Assembly (NCBI GenBank): GCA_023459535.1
Contig: JAEWTK010000168.1
Location: 1-5,830, forward strand
DNA from: Pseudomonadota bacterium
GTDB taxonomy: Bacteria > Pseudomonadota > Gammaproteobacteria > Burkholderiales > Methylophilaceae
Direction of reading: 5' to 3'
DNA: 5,830 nt
A program made the position numbers and the translations under genes. The notes beneath the pieces were generated by a model. It had not been told where the DNA came from and did no database searches. It worked only from the letters and a program-made list of their open reading frames with translations. This document shows, piece after piece, positions 1-5,809 of the stretch; position 1 is the first letter of the stretch; every line of letters starts with the position of its first letter.

Positions 1-6
1 CAAGAA

Positions 7-1404
7 ATGAGCGGCACAAGTACGCAAGCCCTGGATAGCCAGGCTGGCAAACGCATACTGACGGTCGATGATGATCCGGATATTCTGAAACTGCTGAACA
101 TGCGTCTAAATGCCGCCGGTTATCAGACCATGTCGGCCAGCAATGGCGAGGAAGCGCTGGCCCAGATCGCCATCAGCCGGCCGGCACTAGTCATCAGCGA
201 TTTGCGCATGCCCGGCATGGATGGGCTCTCGCTATTCGATGCCATTCACCAGAGCGACCCTGCCCTACCGCTGATCATGCTGACTGCACATGGCTCCATC
301 CCTGAAGCCGTGGATGCGACGCAGCGCGGCGTATTCGGCTTCCTGACCAAACCATTCGACAGCAAATCACTGCTGCAACAGGTCGAAGCCGCACTGCGCA
401 CCACCGCCGGTGCCCATGCCAGCAAACAGGACGAGGACGTCGAAAGCTGGCGCGCCGAGATCATGACGCGCAGCCCGCAGATGGAAAACCTGCTGGGACA
501 GGCCAAACTCATCTCCAGCTCGGATGCCAGCGTATTGATCCAGGGCGAGAGCGGCACCGGCAAGGAGTTATTTGCGCGTGCCATCCATCAGGCCAGTCCG
601 CGCCACAACCATCCTTTCATTGCCATCAATTGCGGCGCGATCCCGGAGCAGTTACTTGAGTCCGAGTTGTTTGGCCACAGCAAAGGGGCATTCACCGGTG
701 CCCTACGCGACCACAAGGGCCTGTTTCAGAGCGCGGATGGCGGCACGCTGTTCCTCGATGAAATCGGCGACATGCCCATGCCGCTGCAGGTCAAACTGTT
801 GCGCGCACTGCAGGAACGCACCATCCGGCCGGTCGGCTCCAACAGCAGCATACCGGTCAATGTCCGCGTGATTTCCGCCACCCATCGCAATTTGGCGAAA
901 GAAATGAAATCCGGCCGTTTCCGCGAAGATCTTTATTACCGTATCAATGTGGTCGGCCTTGAGATTCCGGCCCTCGCTGCACGCCGCGAGGATATCTCCC
1001 TGCTGGCCAACAGCTTCCTGCATCGTCTGAGCGAAAAATACGGCAAACACCTCAATGGATTCGCGCCCGAAGCCATGGAGTTGCTGATTGCCGCACCCTG
1101 GCCCGGCAATGTGCGCCAATTGCAGAACATCGTGGAGCAGACCGTCGTACTCTCCACCACCTCCCTGGTACCGGCATCACTGGTTCAGAAAGCCCTGCAT
1201 GACGATATCGGCGGCATACTGCCTTTCGAGACCGCCCGCAAAAACTTCGAACGCGATTATCTGATCAAGCTGCTGAAAGCGACCAATGGCAGCGTCACTC
1301 AAGCCTCACGCCTGGCGCAGCGCAACCGGACCGAGTTCTACAAACTCCTGCAGCGCCATGAGTTGACGCCCGCACTCTTCAAGGAAACCCCGCCAGCCAA
1401 CTAG
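7..1404 (+). CDS. glrR: GlrR-like sigma-54-dependent response regulator
   Basis: NtrC-class two-component response regulator of 465 residues that should activate sigma-54 RNA polymerase after phosphorylation by a GlrK-type sensor kinase. The receiver domain (about 16-130) has the acidic pair D22/D23, phosphoacceptor D65 in LVISDLRMPGMDG, T93 and K115. The AAA+ domain (about 152-380) has Walker A GESGTGKE (180-187), the sigma-54 contact loop GAFTGA (227-232), Walker B LFLDEIGD (248-255), the arginine-finger segment FREDLYYR (305-312) and sensor II WPGNVRQL (365-372). A Fis-type helix-turn-helix lies at about 429-451 (RNRTEFYKLLQRHEL). Motifs such as AHGSIPEAVDATQRGVF and the C-terminal NRTEFYKLL match my memory of E. 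coli GlrR (QseF), which is about 20 residues shorter. All catalytic residues are present. The start is less certain because only six bases precede it. The ATGA at 7-10 would allow a 4-bp overlap with an upstream kinase gene, which is inference. Confidence 0.93.
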   Translation: MSGTSTQALDSQAGKRILTVDDDPDILKLLNMRLNAAGYQTMSASNGEEALAQIAISRPALVISDLRMPGMDGLSLFDAIHQSDPALPLIMLTAHGSIPEAVDATQRGVFGFLTKPFDSKSLLQQVEAALRTTAGAHASKQDEDVESWRAEIMTRSPQMENLLGQAKLISSSDASVLIQGESGTGKELFARAIHQASPRHNHPFIAINCGAIPEQLLESELFGHSKGAFTGALRDHKGLFQSADGGTLFLDEIGDMPMPLQVKLLRALQERTIRPVGSNSSIPVNVRVISATHRNLAKEMKSGRFREDLYYRINVVGLEIPALAARREDISLLANSFLHRLSEKYGKHLNGFAPEAMELLIAAPWPGNVRQLQNIVEQTVVLSTTSLVPASLVQKALHDDIGGILPFETARKNFERDYLIKLLKATNGSVTQASRLAQRNRTEFYKLLQRHELTPALFKETPPAN

Positions 1405-1440
1405 TGTCGTCATTTTGAGACACTAGTTTTCTATATTTTT
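1399..1440 (+). terminator. Rho-independent terminator-like hairpin at the end of glrR
   Basis: Perfect 10-bp inverted repeat: AACTAGTGTC (1399-1408) and GACACTAGTT (1419-1428). The inner bases TC/GA can add two pairs with G1409 bulged out. A T-rich run (1427-1440) follows. The glrR stop codon (1402-1404) lies inside the left arm. The stem has only four G-C pairs in ten, so termination may be moderate. The same repeat contains a GlrR operator match, listed separately. Confidence 0.6.
1405..1422. promoter_or_regulatory. Candidate GlrR operator, TGTC-N10-GACA
   Basis: TGTC at 1405-1408 and GACA at 1419-1422 are separated by exactly ten bases. This is the operator form known for GlrR upstream of the enterobacterial sigma-54 gene glmY. 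I found no other exact copy elsewhere in the window. The centre lies about 164 bp upstream of the start predicted from the sigma-54 promoter at 1551-1567, a normal distance for an enhancer-type activator. The match also sits inside a longer palindrome that could simply be a terminator. Binding is inference. Confidence 0.55.
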
Positions 1441-1450
1441 CAATCACTTA

Positions 1451-1481
1451 CTGAATACATCCATTTTCCGTCTGTATTCAG
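1451..1481. repeat. Second inverted repeat between glrR and the sigma-54 promoter
   Basis: Perfect 9-bp arms CTGAATACA (1451-1459) and TGTATTCAG (1473-1481) with a 13-nt spacer. Its centre (1466) is 52.5 bp from the centre of the GlrR-type site (1413.5), close to five turns of B-DNA, and both share a CATTTT core. It lacks TGTC/GACA at the right spacing. It could be a divergent activator site, a site for another regulator, or a hairpin. No T-run follows directly, so a terminator role is unlikely. Confidence 0.4.
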
Positions 1482-1486
1482 CAACA

Positions 1487-1550
1487 GATCAATCCCTTTC
1501 CAGATCTTGAAAATATTTTTAAGTATATGATTTAAATATATTTATCAAAG
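1487..1550. promoter_or_regulatory. AT-rich tract with IHF-like matches
   Basis: The stretch 1505-1550 is almost entirely A and T. Two near matches to the IHF consensus WATCAANNNNTTR are visible. One is on the + strand at 1487-1499 (core ATCAA-N4-TT kept, both outer positions off). The other is on the - strand at 1520-1532 (one mismatch). IHF bending between enhancer and promoter is typical of sigma-54 systems. In DNA this AT-rich such matches arise easily by chance, so the call is weak. Confidence 0.3.
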
Positions 1551-1567
1551 TTGGCACACCTCATGCT
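1551..1567 (+). promoter_or_regulatory. Sigma-54 (-24/-12) promoter
   Basis: TTGGCAC at 1551-1557 and TGCT at 1564-1567 form a -24/-12 promoter. The diagnostic GG (1553-1554) and GC (1565-1566) are separated by exactly ten bases. Against YTGGCACG-N4-TTGCW the mismatches are the last G of the -24 box (A) and the first T of the -12 box (A). Transcription should begin near 1577-1578, giving a leader of about 28 nt with a ribosome binding site before the ATG at 1606. The neighbouring sigma-54 activator gene strengthens the call. Confidence 0.82.
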
Positions 1568-1605
1568 GTTATCTGACTGTGTATTAATTTACCGGAGGAT
1601 AAAGC

Positions 1606-2148
1606 ATGAATCCTGATAACAAATTCAAAGACGTAAGCAAGGCCAAACTGACTGCTGGTGTCTTCGCCACAACTGTTGCACTGGCACTCGCCGTTATCAG
1701 CTCACAAGTATCCGCCATCGGCACTGAGGATACGATCAACCAGAAACCGCTATCCGCTGAATTCAAGAAGCTGGACACCAACTCTGACAAGCAACTGACA
1801 CATGAAGAAGTAGCCCGCGACAAGGATGTCAGCAGCTACTTTTCCGAAGCCGACATCAATCAGGACGGTGCACTTTCCGTTGACGAATACATCAATTTCA
1901 AGAGCAATGTGCAACAACAGCGCGTCTCCGCCTATATTGACGATGCAACGGTCACAGCCAAGGTCAAAGCCGAGCTGATCAAGGATGCCGGCTTGGATGG
2001 CATCGATATCAGCGTTGAAACACACAAGGGTCAGGTCATTCTCAGCGGCTTCGTCAACAACGGCGAGCAACTCCTGAGAGCCGTGCATATCGCATCAGGC
2101 GTCAATGGCGTGCAATCCGTCAAGAACGCACTGGTGATTCGGAGCTAA
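1606..2148 (+). CDS. Exported EF-hand and BON domain protein
   Basis: Predicted periplasmic protein of 180 residues. A signal peptide covers about 1-37: a lysine-rich start, a hydrophobic core at 16-33, and likely cleavage after VSA. Two EF-hand calcium loops follow. Loop 1 is D57-x-N59-x-D61 with L64, T65 and E68. Loop 2 is D83-x-N85-x-D87-G88 with L90, S91 and E94. Both keep the usual ligand positions. Residues about 108-180 form a BON domain, with core GQVILSGFV (142-150) and the closing GVNGVQSVKNALVI. BON domains occur in OsmY and DolP and bind phospholipid or act at the envelope. The start has a strong Shine-Dalgarno, GGAGG at 1594-1598, 7 nt before the ATG. It is first in a likely three-gene operon behind the sigma-54 promoter. 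Calcium or lipid binding is inferred from the domains; the cellular role is unknown. Confidence 0.9.
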   Translation: MNPDNKFKDVSKAKLTAGVFATTVALALAVISSQVSAIGTEDTINQKPLSAEFKKLDTNSDKQLTHEEVARDKDVSSYFSEADINQDGALSVDEYINFKSNVQQQRVSAYIDDATVTAKVKAELIKDAGLDGIDISVETHKGQVILSGFVNNGEQLLRAVHIASGVNGVQSVKNALVIRS

Positions 2149-2154
2149 CCGAAC

Positions 2155-2430
2155 ATGGCCCTTAGCAGACTTATCAGGCCGTTGCATGTGGGCGCATCCA
2201 TGATGTCATGCATCATCGCGCAAAAGCACCACCCTGCAAGCGCGCCGCACGTTCAGACTGCCGACGGCTACTCCATTCTGGAGACCGCCGTTGGCAACAA
2301 GTCTGCAACCGCTAGATACGCCAGAGCCATTCACACAAGCAGCGAAATGCGCGAAAAGGAGCAGATCAGCAGACAGGCTTGCGATGCATCCGGAAATCTT
2401 TATCACAGATTCCATTTCCAGGAACCGTAA
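2155..2430 (+). CDS. Hypothetical small protein
   Basis: Open frame of 91 codons starting 6 nt after the EF-hand/BON gene stop and ending 30 nt before the next gene. I do not recognise the product. GGAG at 2141-2144, inside the end of the preceding gene, lies 10 nt before the ATG and could serve as a ribosome binding site. The protein is polar, rich in Ser, Ala, Arg and His. It has a weakly hydrophobic N-terminus (6-22) and cysteines at 19 and 76. The sequence before Cys19 (MMSC) is a poor lipobox, so a lipoprotein is unlikely. Use of AGA arginine codons resembles the following gene. In its favour are the tight spacing and an intact frame filling the gap. Against it are the lack of any domain and a weak start. 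It could be a real accessory protein or non-coding operon spacer. Confidence 0.42.
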   Translation: MALSRLIRPLHVGASMMSCIIAQKHHPASAPHVQTADGYSILETAVGNKSATARYARAIHTSSEMREKEQISRQACDASGNLYHRFHFQEP

Positions 2431-2460
2431 CAGGATATCGCCAGCCAGCAAGGATTCACG

Positions 2461-3093
2461 ATGAAAAACTTCAAACTGAAAACATCACACCCTGTCGTTC
2501 TGTTCACTGCTATCGCACTGACTGCATTAAGCATTGTCGGCAGCATCGCTATCGCCGATCTGATTGAAGGCAAACAAACCACCGCCAGCGACCAGGACAG
2601 ACAACAACAGAAAGAGCCAACTGTCAGCTCGGACGGGACGGCAGATGACCGTGCTCACATCGGCAACACTTGGATTGCAAAGGTAGATTTTGCGCAAAGT
2701 CCTTTCAGCAGCGCTGTCAAACCCAAGCTCACGGAATGCTTTAATTGCGGCGTAGTTATCGGCATTGAAACTGTTCCTGCAAATATCTCAGATACAACAG
2801 AAAGCGCATTGAATACACCATCAGGCGATTTGTCAGAACAGCACCTGGATAACTATCTGGATGCGCACAGAAAGAACGCCAGACTGATGGTTCTGGATGA
2901 ATCAAACAGTGAAGTCACCGGCACCGGCCTGAGCCGCCGCCAGAGTGACAACGTATATGCCAACGAGACTGCATATGTCGTCAAGGTCCGCATGCAGAAT
3001 GGCCTTCATCTTACTGTCACGCTGGACACAGCACCGCAGCATAAGATCGGCGACAAGGTAAGAATCATCAACGAAAAGACCATTACCGCATAA
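2461..3093 (+). CDS. SlyB-like one-pass membrane protein without a glycine zipper
   Basis: Protein of 210 residues with one N-terminal membrane segment (about 11-33) after a basic start (KNFKLKTSH), so it is probably anchored in the inner membrane with a periplasmic body. A polar linker (35-70, Gln/Asp/Ser-rich) leads to a CFNCGVVIGIETV motif (93-105, Cys93 and Cys96). The C-terminus (172-210, YVVKVRMQNGLHLTVTLD then KIGDKVRIIN) resembles the beta-rich end of SlyB/Pcp-type glycine-zipper proteins. In that family a Gly-rich zipper normally sits between these two parts. Here the interval 106-170 is polar and has no GxxxG series. AAGGA at 2450-2454 lies 6 nt before the ATG and supports the start. 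It is the last gene of the presumed sigma-54 operon. The family link is from motif memory; function is unknown beyond an envelope role. Confidence 0.8.
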   Translation: MKNFKLKTSHPVVLFTAIALTALSIVGSIAIADLIEGKQTTASDQDRQQQKEPTVSSDGTADDRAHIGNTWIAKVDFAQSPFSSAVKPKLTECFNCGVVIGIETVPANISDTTESALNTPSGDLSEQHLDNYLDAHRKNARLMVLDESNSEVTGTGLSRRQSDNVYANETAYVVKVRMQNGLHLTVTLDTAPQHKIGDKVRIINEKTITA

Positions 3094-3123
3094 ACGACTT
3101 ATCTCCACTACCCCTCCCCTGAC

Positions 3124-3163
3124 AGCGGGCCTTCCTCTCCCCGAGAAGGTTCCGCTTTTTTTT
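3124..3163 (+). terminator. Rho-independent terminator of the sigma-54 operon
   Basis: AGCGG (3124-3128) pairs with CCGCT (3152-3156), and CCTTC (3130-3134) pairs with GAAGG (3145-3149). A G-T wobble and one bulged T join the two helices. Eight T residues follow (3156-3163). It lies 30 nt after the stop of the SlyB-like gene. Confidence 0.85.
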
Positions 3164-3213
3164 GCCTTGAATTTTCCCGCTTTTCTACCTTGAGCTTCAG
3201 TCAATCGCAGACG

Positions 3214-3254
3214 AAAAAAAGCGAGCCTGAATCTGGGGAGATAAAAGGCTCGCT
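3214..3254 (-). terminator. Rho-independent terminator of the TonB receptor gene
   Basis: Perfect 8-bp GC-rich arms, AGCGAGCC (3220-3227) and GGCTCGCT (3247-3254), with a 19-nt loop. On the minus strand the stem runs into seven T residues (complement of A3214-A3220). It lies 56 nt beyond the stop codon of the receptor gene. The terminator at 3124-3163 faces it, so both transcripts are insulated. Confidence 0.85.
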
Positions 3255-3260
3255 GTGAGA

Positions 3261-3285
3261 GAGGGATAGCCAGAAGCTACCCCTC
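3261..3285 (-). repeat. Extra hairpin in the 3' untranslated region of the receptor mRNA
   Basis: Arms 3261-3270 and 3276-3285 pair over ten positions with a 5-nt loop. The single imperfect position (A3266/C3280) is an A-C mismatch in plus-strand RNA but a G-U wobble in minus-strand RNA, so the fold favours the minus transcript. It sits between the stop codon and the terminator and may protect the 3' end or assist termination. Confidence 0.45.
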
Positions 3286-3310
3286 CCAGCACCCGGATGA
3301 TGATTATGGG

Positions 3311-5689
3311 TTAAAAGTCGTAACGCAGACCGCCAAATACGGTACGGCCACGACCAACCGTCATACCATTGACACGACTTGCCAGGTATTCCTTGTCAGC
3401 CAGATTGCTGCCGCTCAAGAAGATGGTGGCGTTCGTGCCTTGAGGCTTGTAGCTTGCCGAAGCGTTGAACAACGTATAGGAGGGAATCTTGCCGCTGACG
3501 CCGGTTTGCGGATCGGAAACACGAGCAATCGGGTCCGGATCCTGGCTACTGACGTAGTCCCAACCGATACGGGCATGGAAGCCAATCGGATGCTCATAAC
3601 CGAAGTTCAGCGAGGCCATGTGCTTTGGTGCATATGGCAGGCGACTGCCGTCCTTGATCAACTGACACGTGTCTTCAAAGTCGACGGCAGAATTCGGGTC
3701 ATAGCTCGGACAGGCACCCAATGCGCCAGGTGAGAGTTCACCTGCGTCCACTTCTACGTCCTCATATGAGTCTTTCTTGAACTTCGCCGTGAACAGATTG
3801 GTGTAGTTACCAGCCACATAGACATTATGGGATGTGTTGAAGATGGTACCGAAATCAACACGCCCCGCCAGCTCCAGCCCCTGCATCAGAGACTTGCCAC
3901 CATTGTCGAAACGGCTGCCGTTACGAATCACAATCTCGTCGAAATCGTTATGGAACAGCGTTGCTTCGACACCAATGCCTTTGTAGTAATTGGAACGAAT
4001 GCCCAGTTCCCAATTGGTGCTTTCTTCCGGCTTGGTATTATCGATTGCGACCTGACCATTGACTTCGCTCAAATCACGATCCGGGCGCGGTGGCGCAAAG
4101 CCCTTATGCACGCCAGCGAAAATCGTGGTGTTGGCGATGCCATTCCACGCCACGCCGAAACCCGGCAACAGTTCCGAATAGCGGTTGGTGTCCTGCACGC
4201 CTTGGGCTTCACCGTCAGCCCAGACGACCTTCTGCTTGACCTTGACATCCTCGAAACGCAAGCCCGGTGTCAGCGACCAGTTACCGATATAGAAGGTGTT
4301 CTGCGCATAGTAGGACAAGGCCGTCACATCGGTTTCGAGACGTTCCTGATGCCAACCTTCTGGGCCACCGAGATAGACGTCATTGGCATCCACTACGGCA
4401 TCCTTCTCGATGCCGGCAAAAGACTTGGCATAACCCAGACTCTGGAATGCGGAAGAAATGCCACGGAAGCCCTGGCGCTTGATATCTTCACGATGATAAC
4501 GGAAGCCGACGACAGCATCGTTCTCAATACCGAACAGGTTATGACTAAAATCAAGACGCGGCTCGATACCCCAGTAGTTGTACTCGCGAGGGCGCCATTG
4601 ACCACCGCACTGGACCGAATTTGCCTCAGTCACGTCAGCATTGTTCTCTACTTCATTGCCAGCACCAACGACACTTTCCGGACAATAGATCATCTGCGAA
4701 TACTTGTTAGCTTCTTCCCAGTAATCGTCGTCCTCCCATCCACCCGGACCGGCGACCTGACGGAAGGAAGCGCGCTCGATATCGGCATAGTAAGCCTGCG
4801 TGCTCAGTTTCATGCTGTCGCTAATCTGAAAGATGTGCTGCAGCTGTGTAGACCATTGTTCCATCTGGAACTTGTCATTCTTGCCGGTTGGCGCCTGGAA
4901 CTTGTCTTCGGCATATTCAGCACGTGACAGCATGGTCTCAGTGATATGTGAGTCCTCTTCGTAATAGCCCACTTTACCAATCAAAGTGTGACGGTCGGAC
5001 AGATTCAGCTGGCCCTTGAGTGTGATGTTACGCTGATCGAAATCATGGTTGTCGCGAATACCGTCACCCTTATTCTGCAGCGCATCGATCATGAAGCCGC
5101 CGCGCTCGTCACCATAACCGATATTGACATGACCGCCGACGTAATCATCAGTACCTACCTTGCCAGTGACACTACCGGCAAAACCATTGGTTGGCACCGG
5201 CTTGGTAACAAAGTTGATCATGCCACCGACCGTCTGCGGGCCGTACAGGACCTGACCTGAGCCCTTGACCACTTCGATACGCTGCAGACGCTCCAACGGG
5301 GTTGTGTAATGTGCTGACGGATCGCCATAAGGTGCCAGAAACAGCGGCATGCCGTCTTCCATCAGCAGGGTACGGGCGGTACGACGCGGATCCATGCCTC
5401 GCAAACCTATATTGATACCCAAGCCATAAGCGCTCTCACCCACTACATTGACACCCGGAACATTGCTCAAGGCCTCTTCCATGGAGAACGGCTGGCGCTC
5501 TTCCAGCGCCTTTTCATCCACCACGCTAAACGAACCCGGAACAGCCTCAAGATTGGATGGCAAAATACCTTTGACTGTAACAGCCTCGGTAACGACGGGT
5601 TCTTCTGCCGCTATTGCGAGACCGGATGTACCGGCAAACGCCAGCATCACAGCAACTGCAGTTGCTTTTGGTATGGGATATTTTTTCAT
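3311..5689 (-). CDS. FecA-family TonB-dependent outer-membrane receptor
   Basis: Outer-membrane active-transport receptor of 792 residues, most likely for a ferric or other metal chelate taken up with TonB-ExbB-ExbD energy. The signal peptide is 1-28 (cleavage after AIAA). A TonB-box-like segment, EAVTVKG, lies at 35-41. The plug domain (about 45-163) has the conserved LRGMDPRRTARTLLMEDGMPL, APYGDPSAHY, RIEVVKGSGQVLYGPQTVGGMINFVTKPVP. A 22-strand-type barrel follows, with the NPxxS-like region TKPEESTNWELGIRSNYYKG (552-571), the NLADKEYLASR segment (762-772) and a terminal Phe. The plug resembles FecA-type receptors, but no N-terminal STN signalling domain is present, so it should not signal to a FecIR pair. 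Two cysteine pairs (C336/C361 and C660/C675) probably lie in outer loops as disulfides. GAGGAG (complement of 5696-5701) is 6 nt before the ATG. Substrate unknown. Confidence 0.93.
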   Translation of the reverse strand: MKKYPIPKATAVAVMLAFAGTSGLAIAAEEPVVTEAVTVKGILPSNLEAVPGSFSVVDEKALEERQPFSMEEALSNVPGVNVVGESAYGLGINIGLRGMDPRRTARTLLMEDGMPLFLAPYGDPSAHYTTPLERLQRIEVVKGSGQVLYGPQTVGGMINFVTKPVPTNGFAGSVTGKVGTDDYVGGHVNIGYGDERGGFMIDALQNKGDGIRDNHDFDQRNITLKGQLNLSDRHTLIGKVGYYEEDSHITETMLSRAEYAEDKFQAPTGKNDKFQMEQWSTQLQHIFQISDSMKLSTQAYYADIERASFRQVAGPGGWEDDDYWEEANKYSQMIYCPESVVGAGNEVENNADVTEANSVQCGGQWRPREYNYWGIEPRLDFSHNLFGIENDAVVGFRYHREDIKRQGFRGISSAFQSLGYAKSFAGIEKDAVVDANDVYLGGPEGWHQERLETDVTALSYYAQNTFYIGNWSLTPGLRFEDVKVKQKVVWADGEAQGVQDTNRYSELLPGFGVAWNGIANTTIFAGVHKGFAPPRPDRDLSEVNGQVAIDNTKPEESTNWELGIRSNYYKGIGVEATLFHNDFDEIVIRNGSRFDNGGKSLMQGLELAGRVDFGTIFNTSHNVYVAGNYTNLFTAKFKKDSYEDVEVDAGELSPGALGACPSYDPNSAVDFEDTCQLIKDGSRLPYAPKHMASLNFGYEHPIGFHARIGWDYVSSQDPDPIARVSDPQTGVSGKIPSYTLFNASASYKPQGTNATIFLSGSNLADKEYLASRVNGMTVGRGRTVFGGLRYDF

Positions 5690-5748
5690 TAACAGCTCCT
5701 CGACTAAGAAAGCGATACTAATTTAAGCATCACCCATCAGATGCAACA

Positions 5749-5778
5749 TCCATACCAAATATGACATTTATCTCAATC
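5749..5778 (-). promoter_or_regulatory. Possible promoter with overlapping Fur-box-like site for the receptor gene
   Basis: On the minus strand TTGAGA (complement of 5771-5776) and TATGGA (complement of 5749-5754) are 16 bp apart. A TG one base before the latter gives an extended -10. The -10 itself matches TATAAT at only three positions. The 19 bases at 5760-5778 (minus strand) match the Fur consensus GATAATGATAATCATTATC at 11 of 19 positions by my hand count, overlapping the spacer and -35. Iron repression would suit the gene, but each match is weak. Confidence 0.28.
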
Positions 5779-5793
5779 CATTGTTTTTATTGA

Positions 5794-5809
5794 TATTAAT
5801 TCTTTAATA
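5794..5809. repeat. Short AT-only inverted repeat
   Basis: TATTAA (5794-5799) and TTAATA (5804-5809) form a perfect 6-bp dyad with a 4-nt spacer, upstream of the putative receptor promoter. In AT-rich DNA such a dyad can occur by chance; it could be an operator. The rest of 5702-5830 shows no gene. Confidence 0.2.

Noticed and set aside
703..1119. Minus-strand open frame within the regulator gene
   Set aside because: Antisense to the conserved AAA+ domain of GlrR, with no recognisable motif or start signal.
1507..1542. Possible sigma-70 promoter (TTGAAA with AT-rich -10-like hexamers)
   Set aside because: No -10-like hexamer falls at 16-18 bp spacing; TATGAT is only 13 bp away, and such hexamers are expected in AT-rich DNA.
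1405..1605. A GlmY-like small RNA as the target of GlrR
   Set aside because: The sigma-54 start would lie about 28 nt before a coding start with a strong ribosome site, leaving no room for a separate RNA gene.
2206..2451. Minus-strand 81-codon frame opposite the small hypothetical gene
   Set aside because: It runs against the operon direction and has no domain; the plus-strand frame fits the spacing better, though neither is certain.
3108..3287. 11-bp direct repeat CTACCCCTCCC at 3108-3118 and 3277-3287
   Set aside because: Low-complexity C-rich sequence; the second copy is partly explained by the hairpin at 3261-3285, and no mobile element lies between the copies.
3827..4927. Long plus-strand open frame of 366 codons opposite the TonB receptor gene
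   Set aside because: It lies wholly antisense to a receptor with clear family motifs, has no recognisable domain, and looks like a by-product of the coding strand's composition.
5727..5744. Short inverted repeat GCATC/GATGC in the receptor leader
   Set aside because: Only five pairs with an 8-nt spacer, no T-run and no resemblance to a known riboswitch, so chance is likely.
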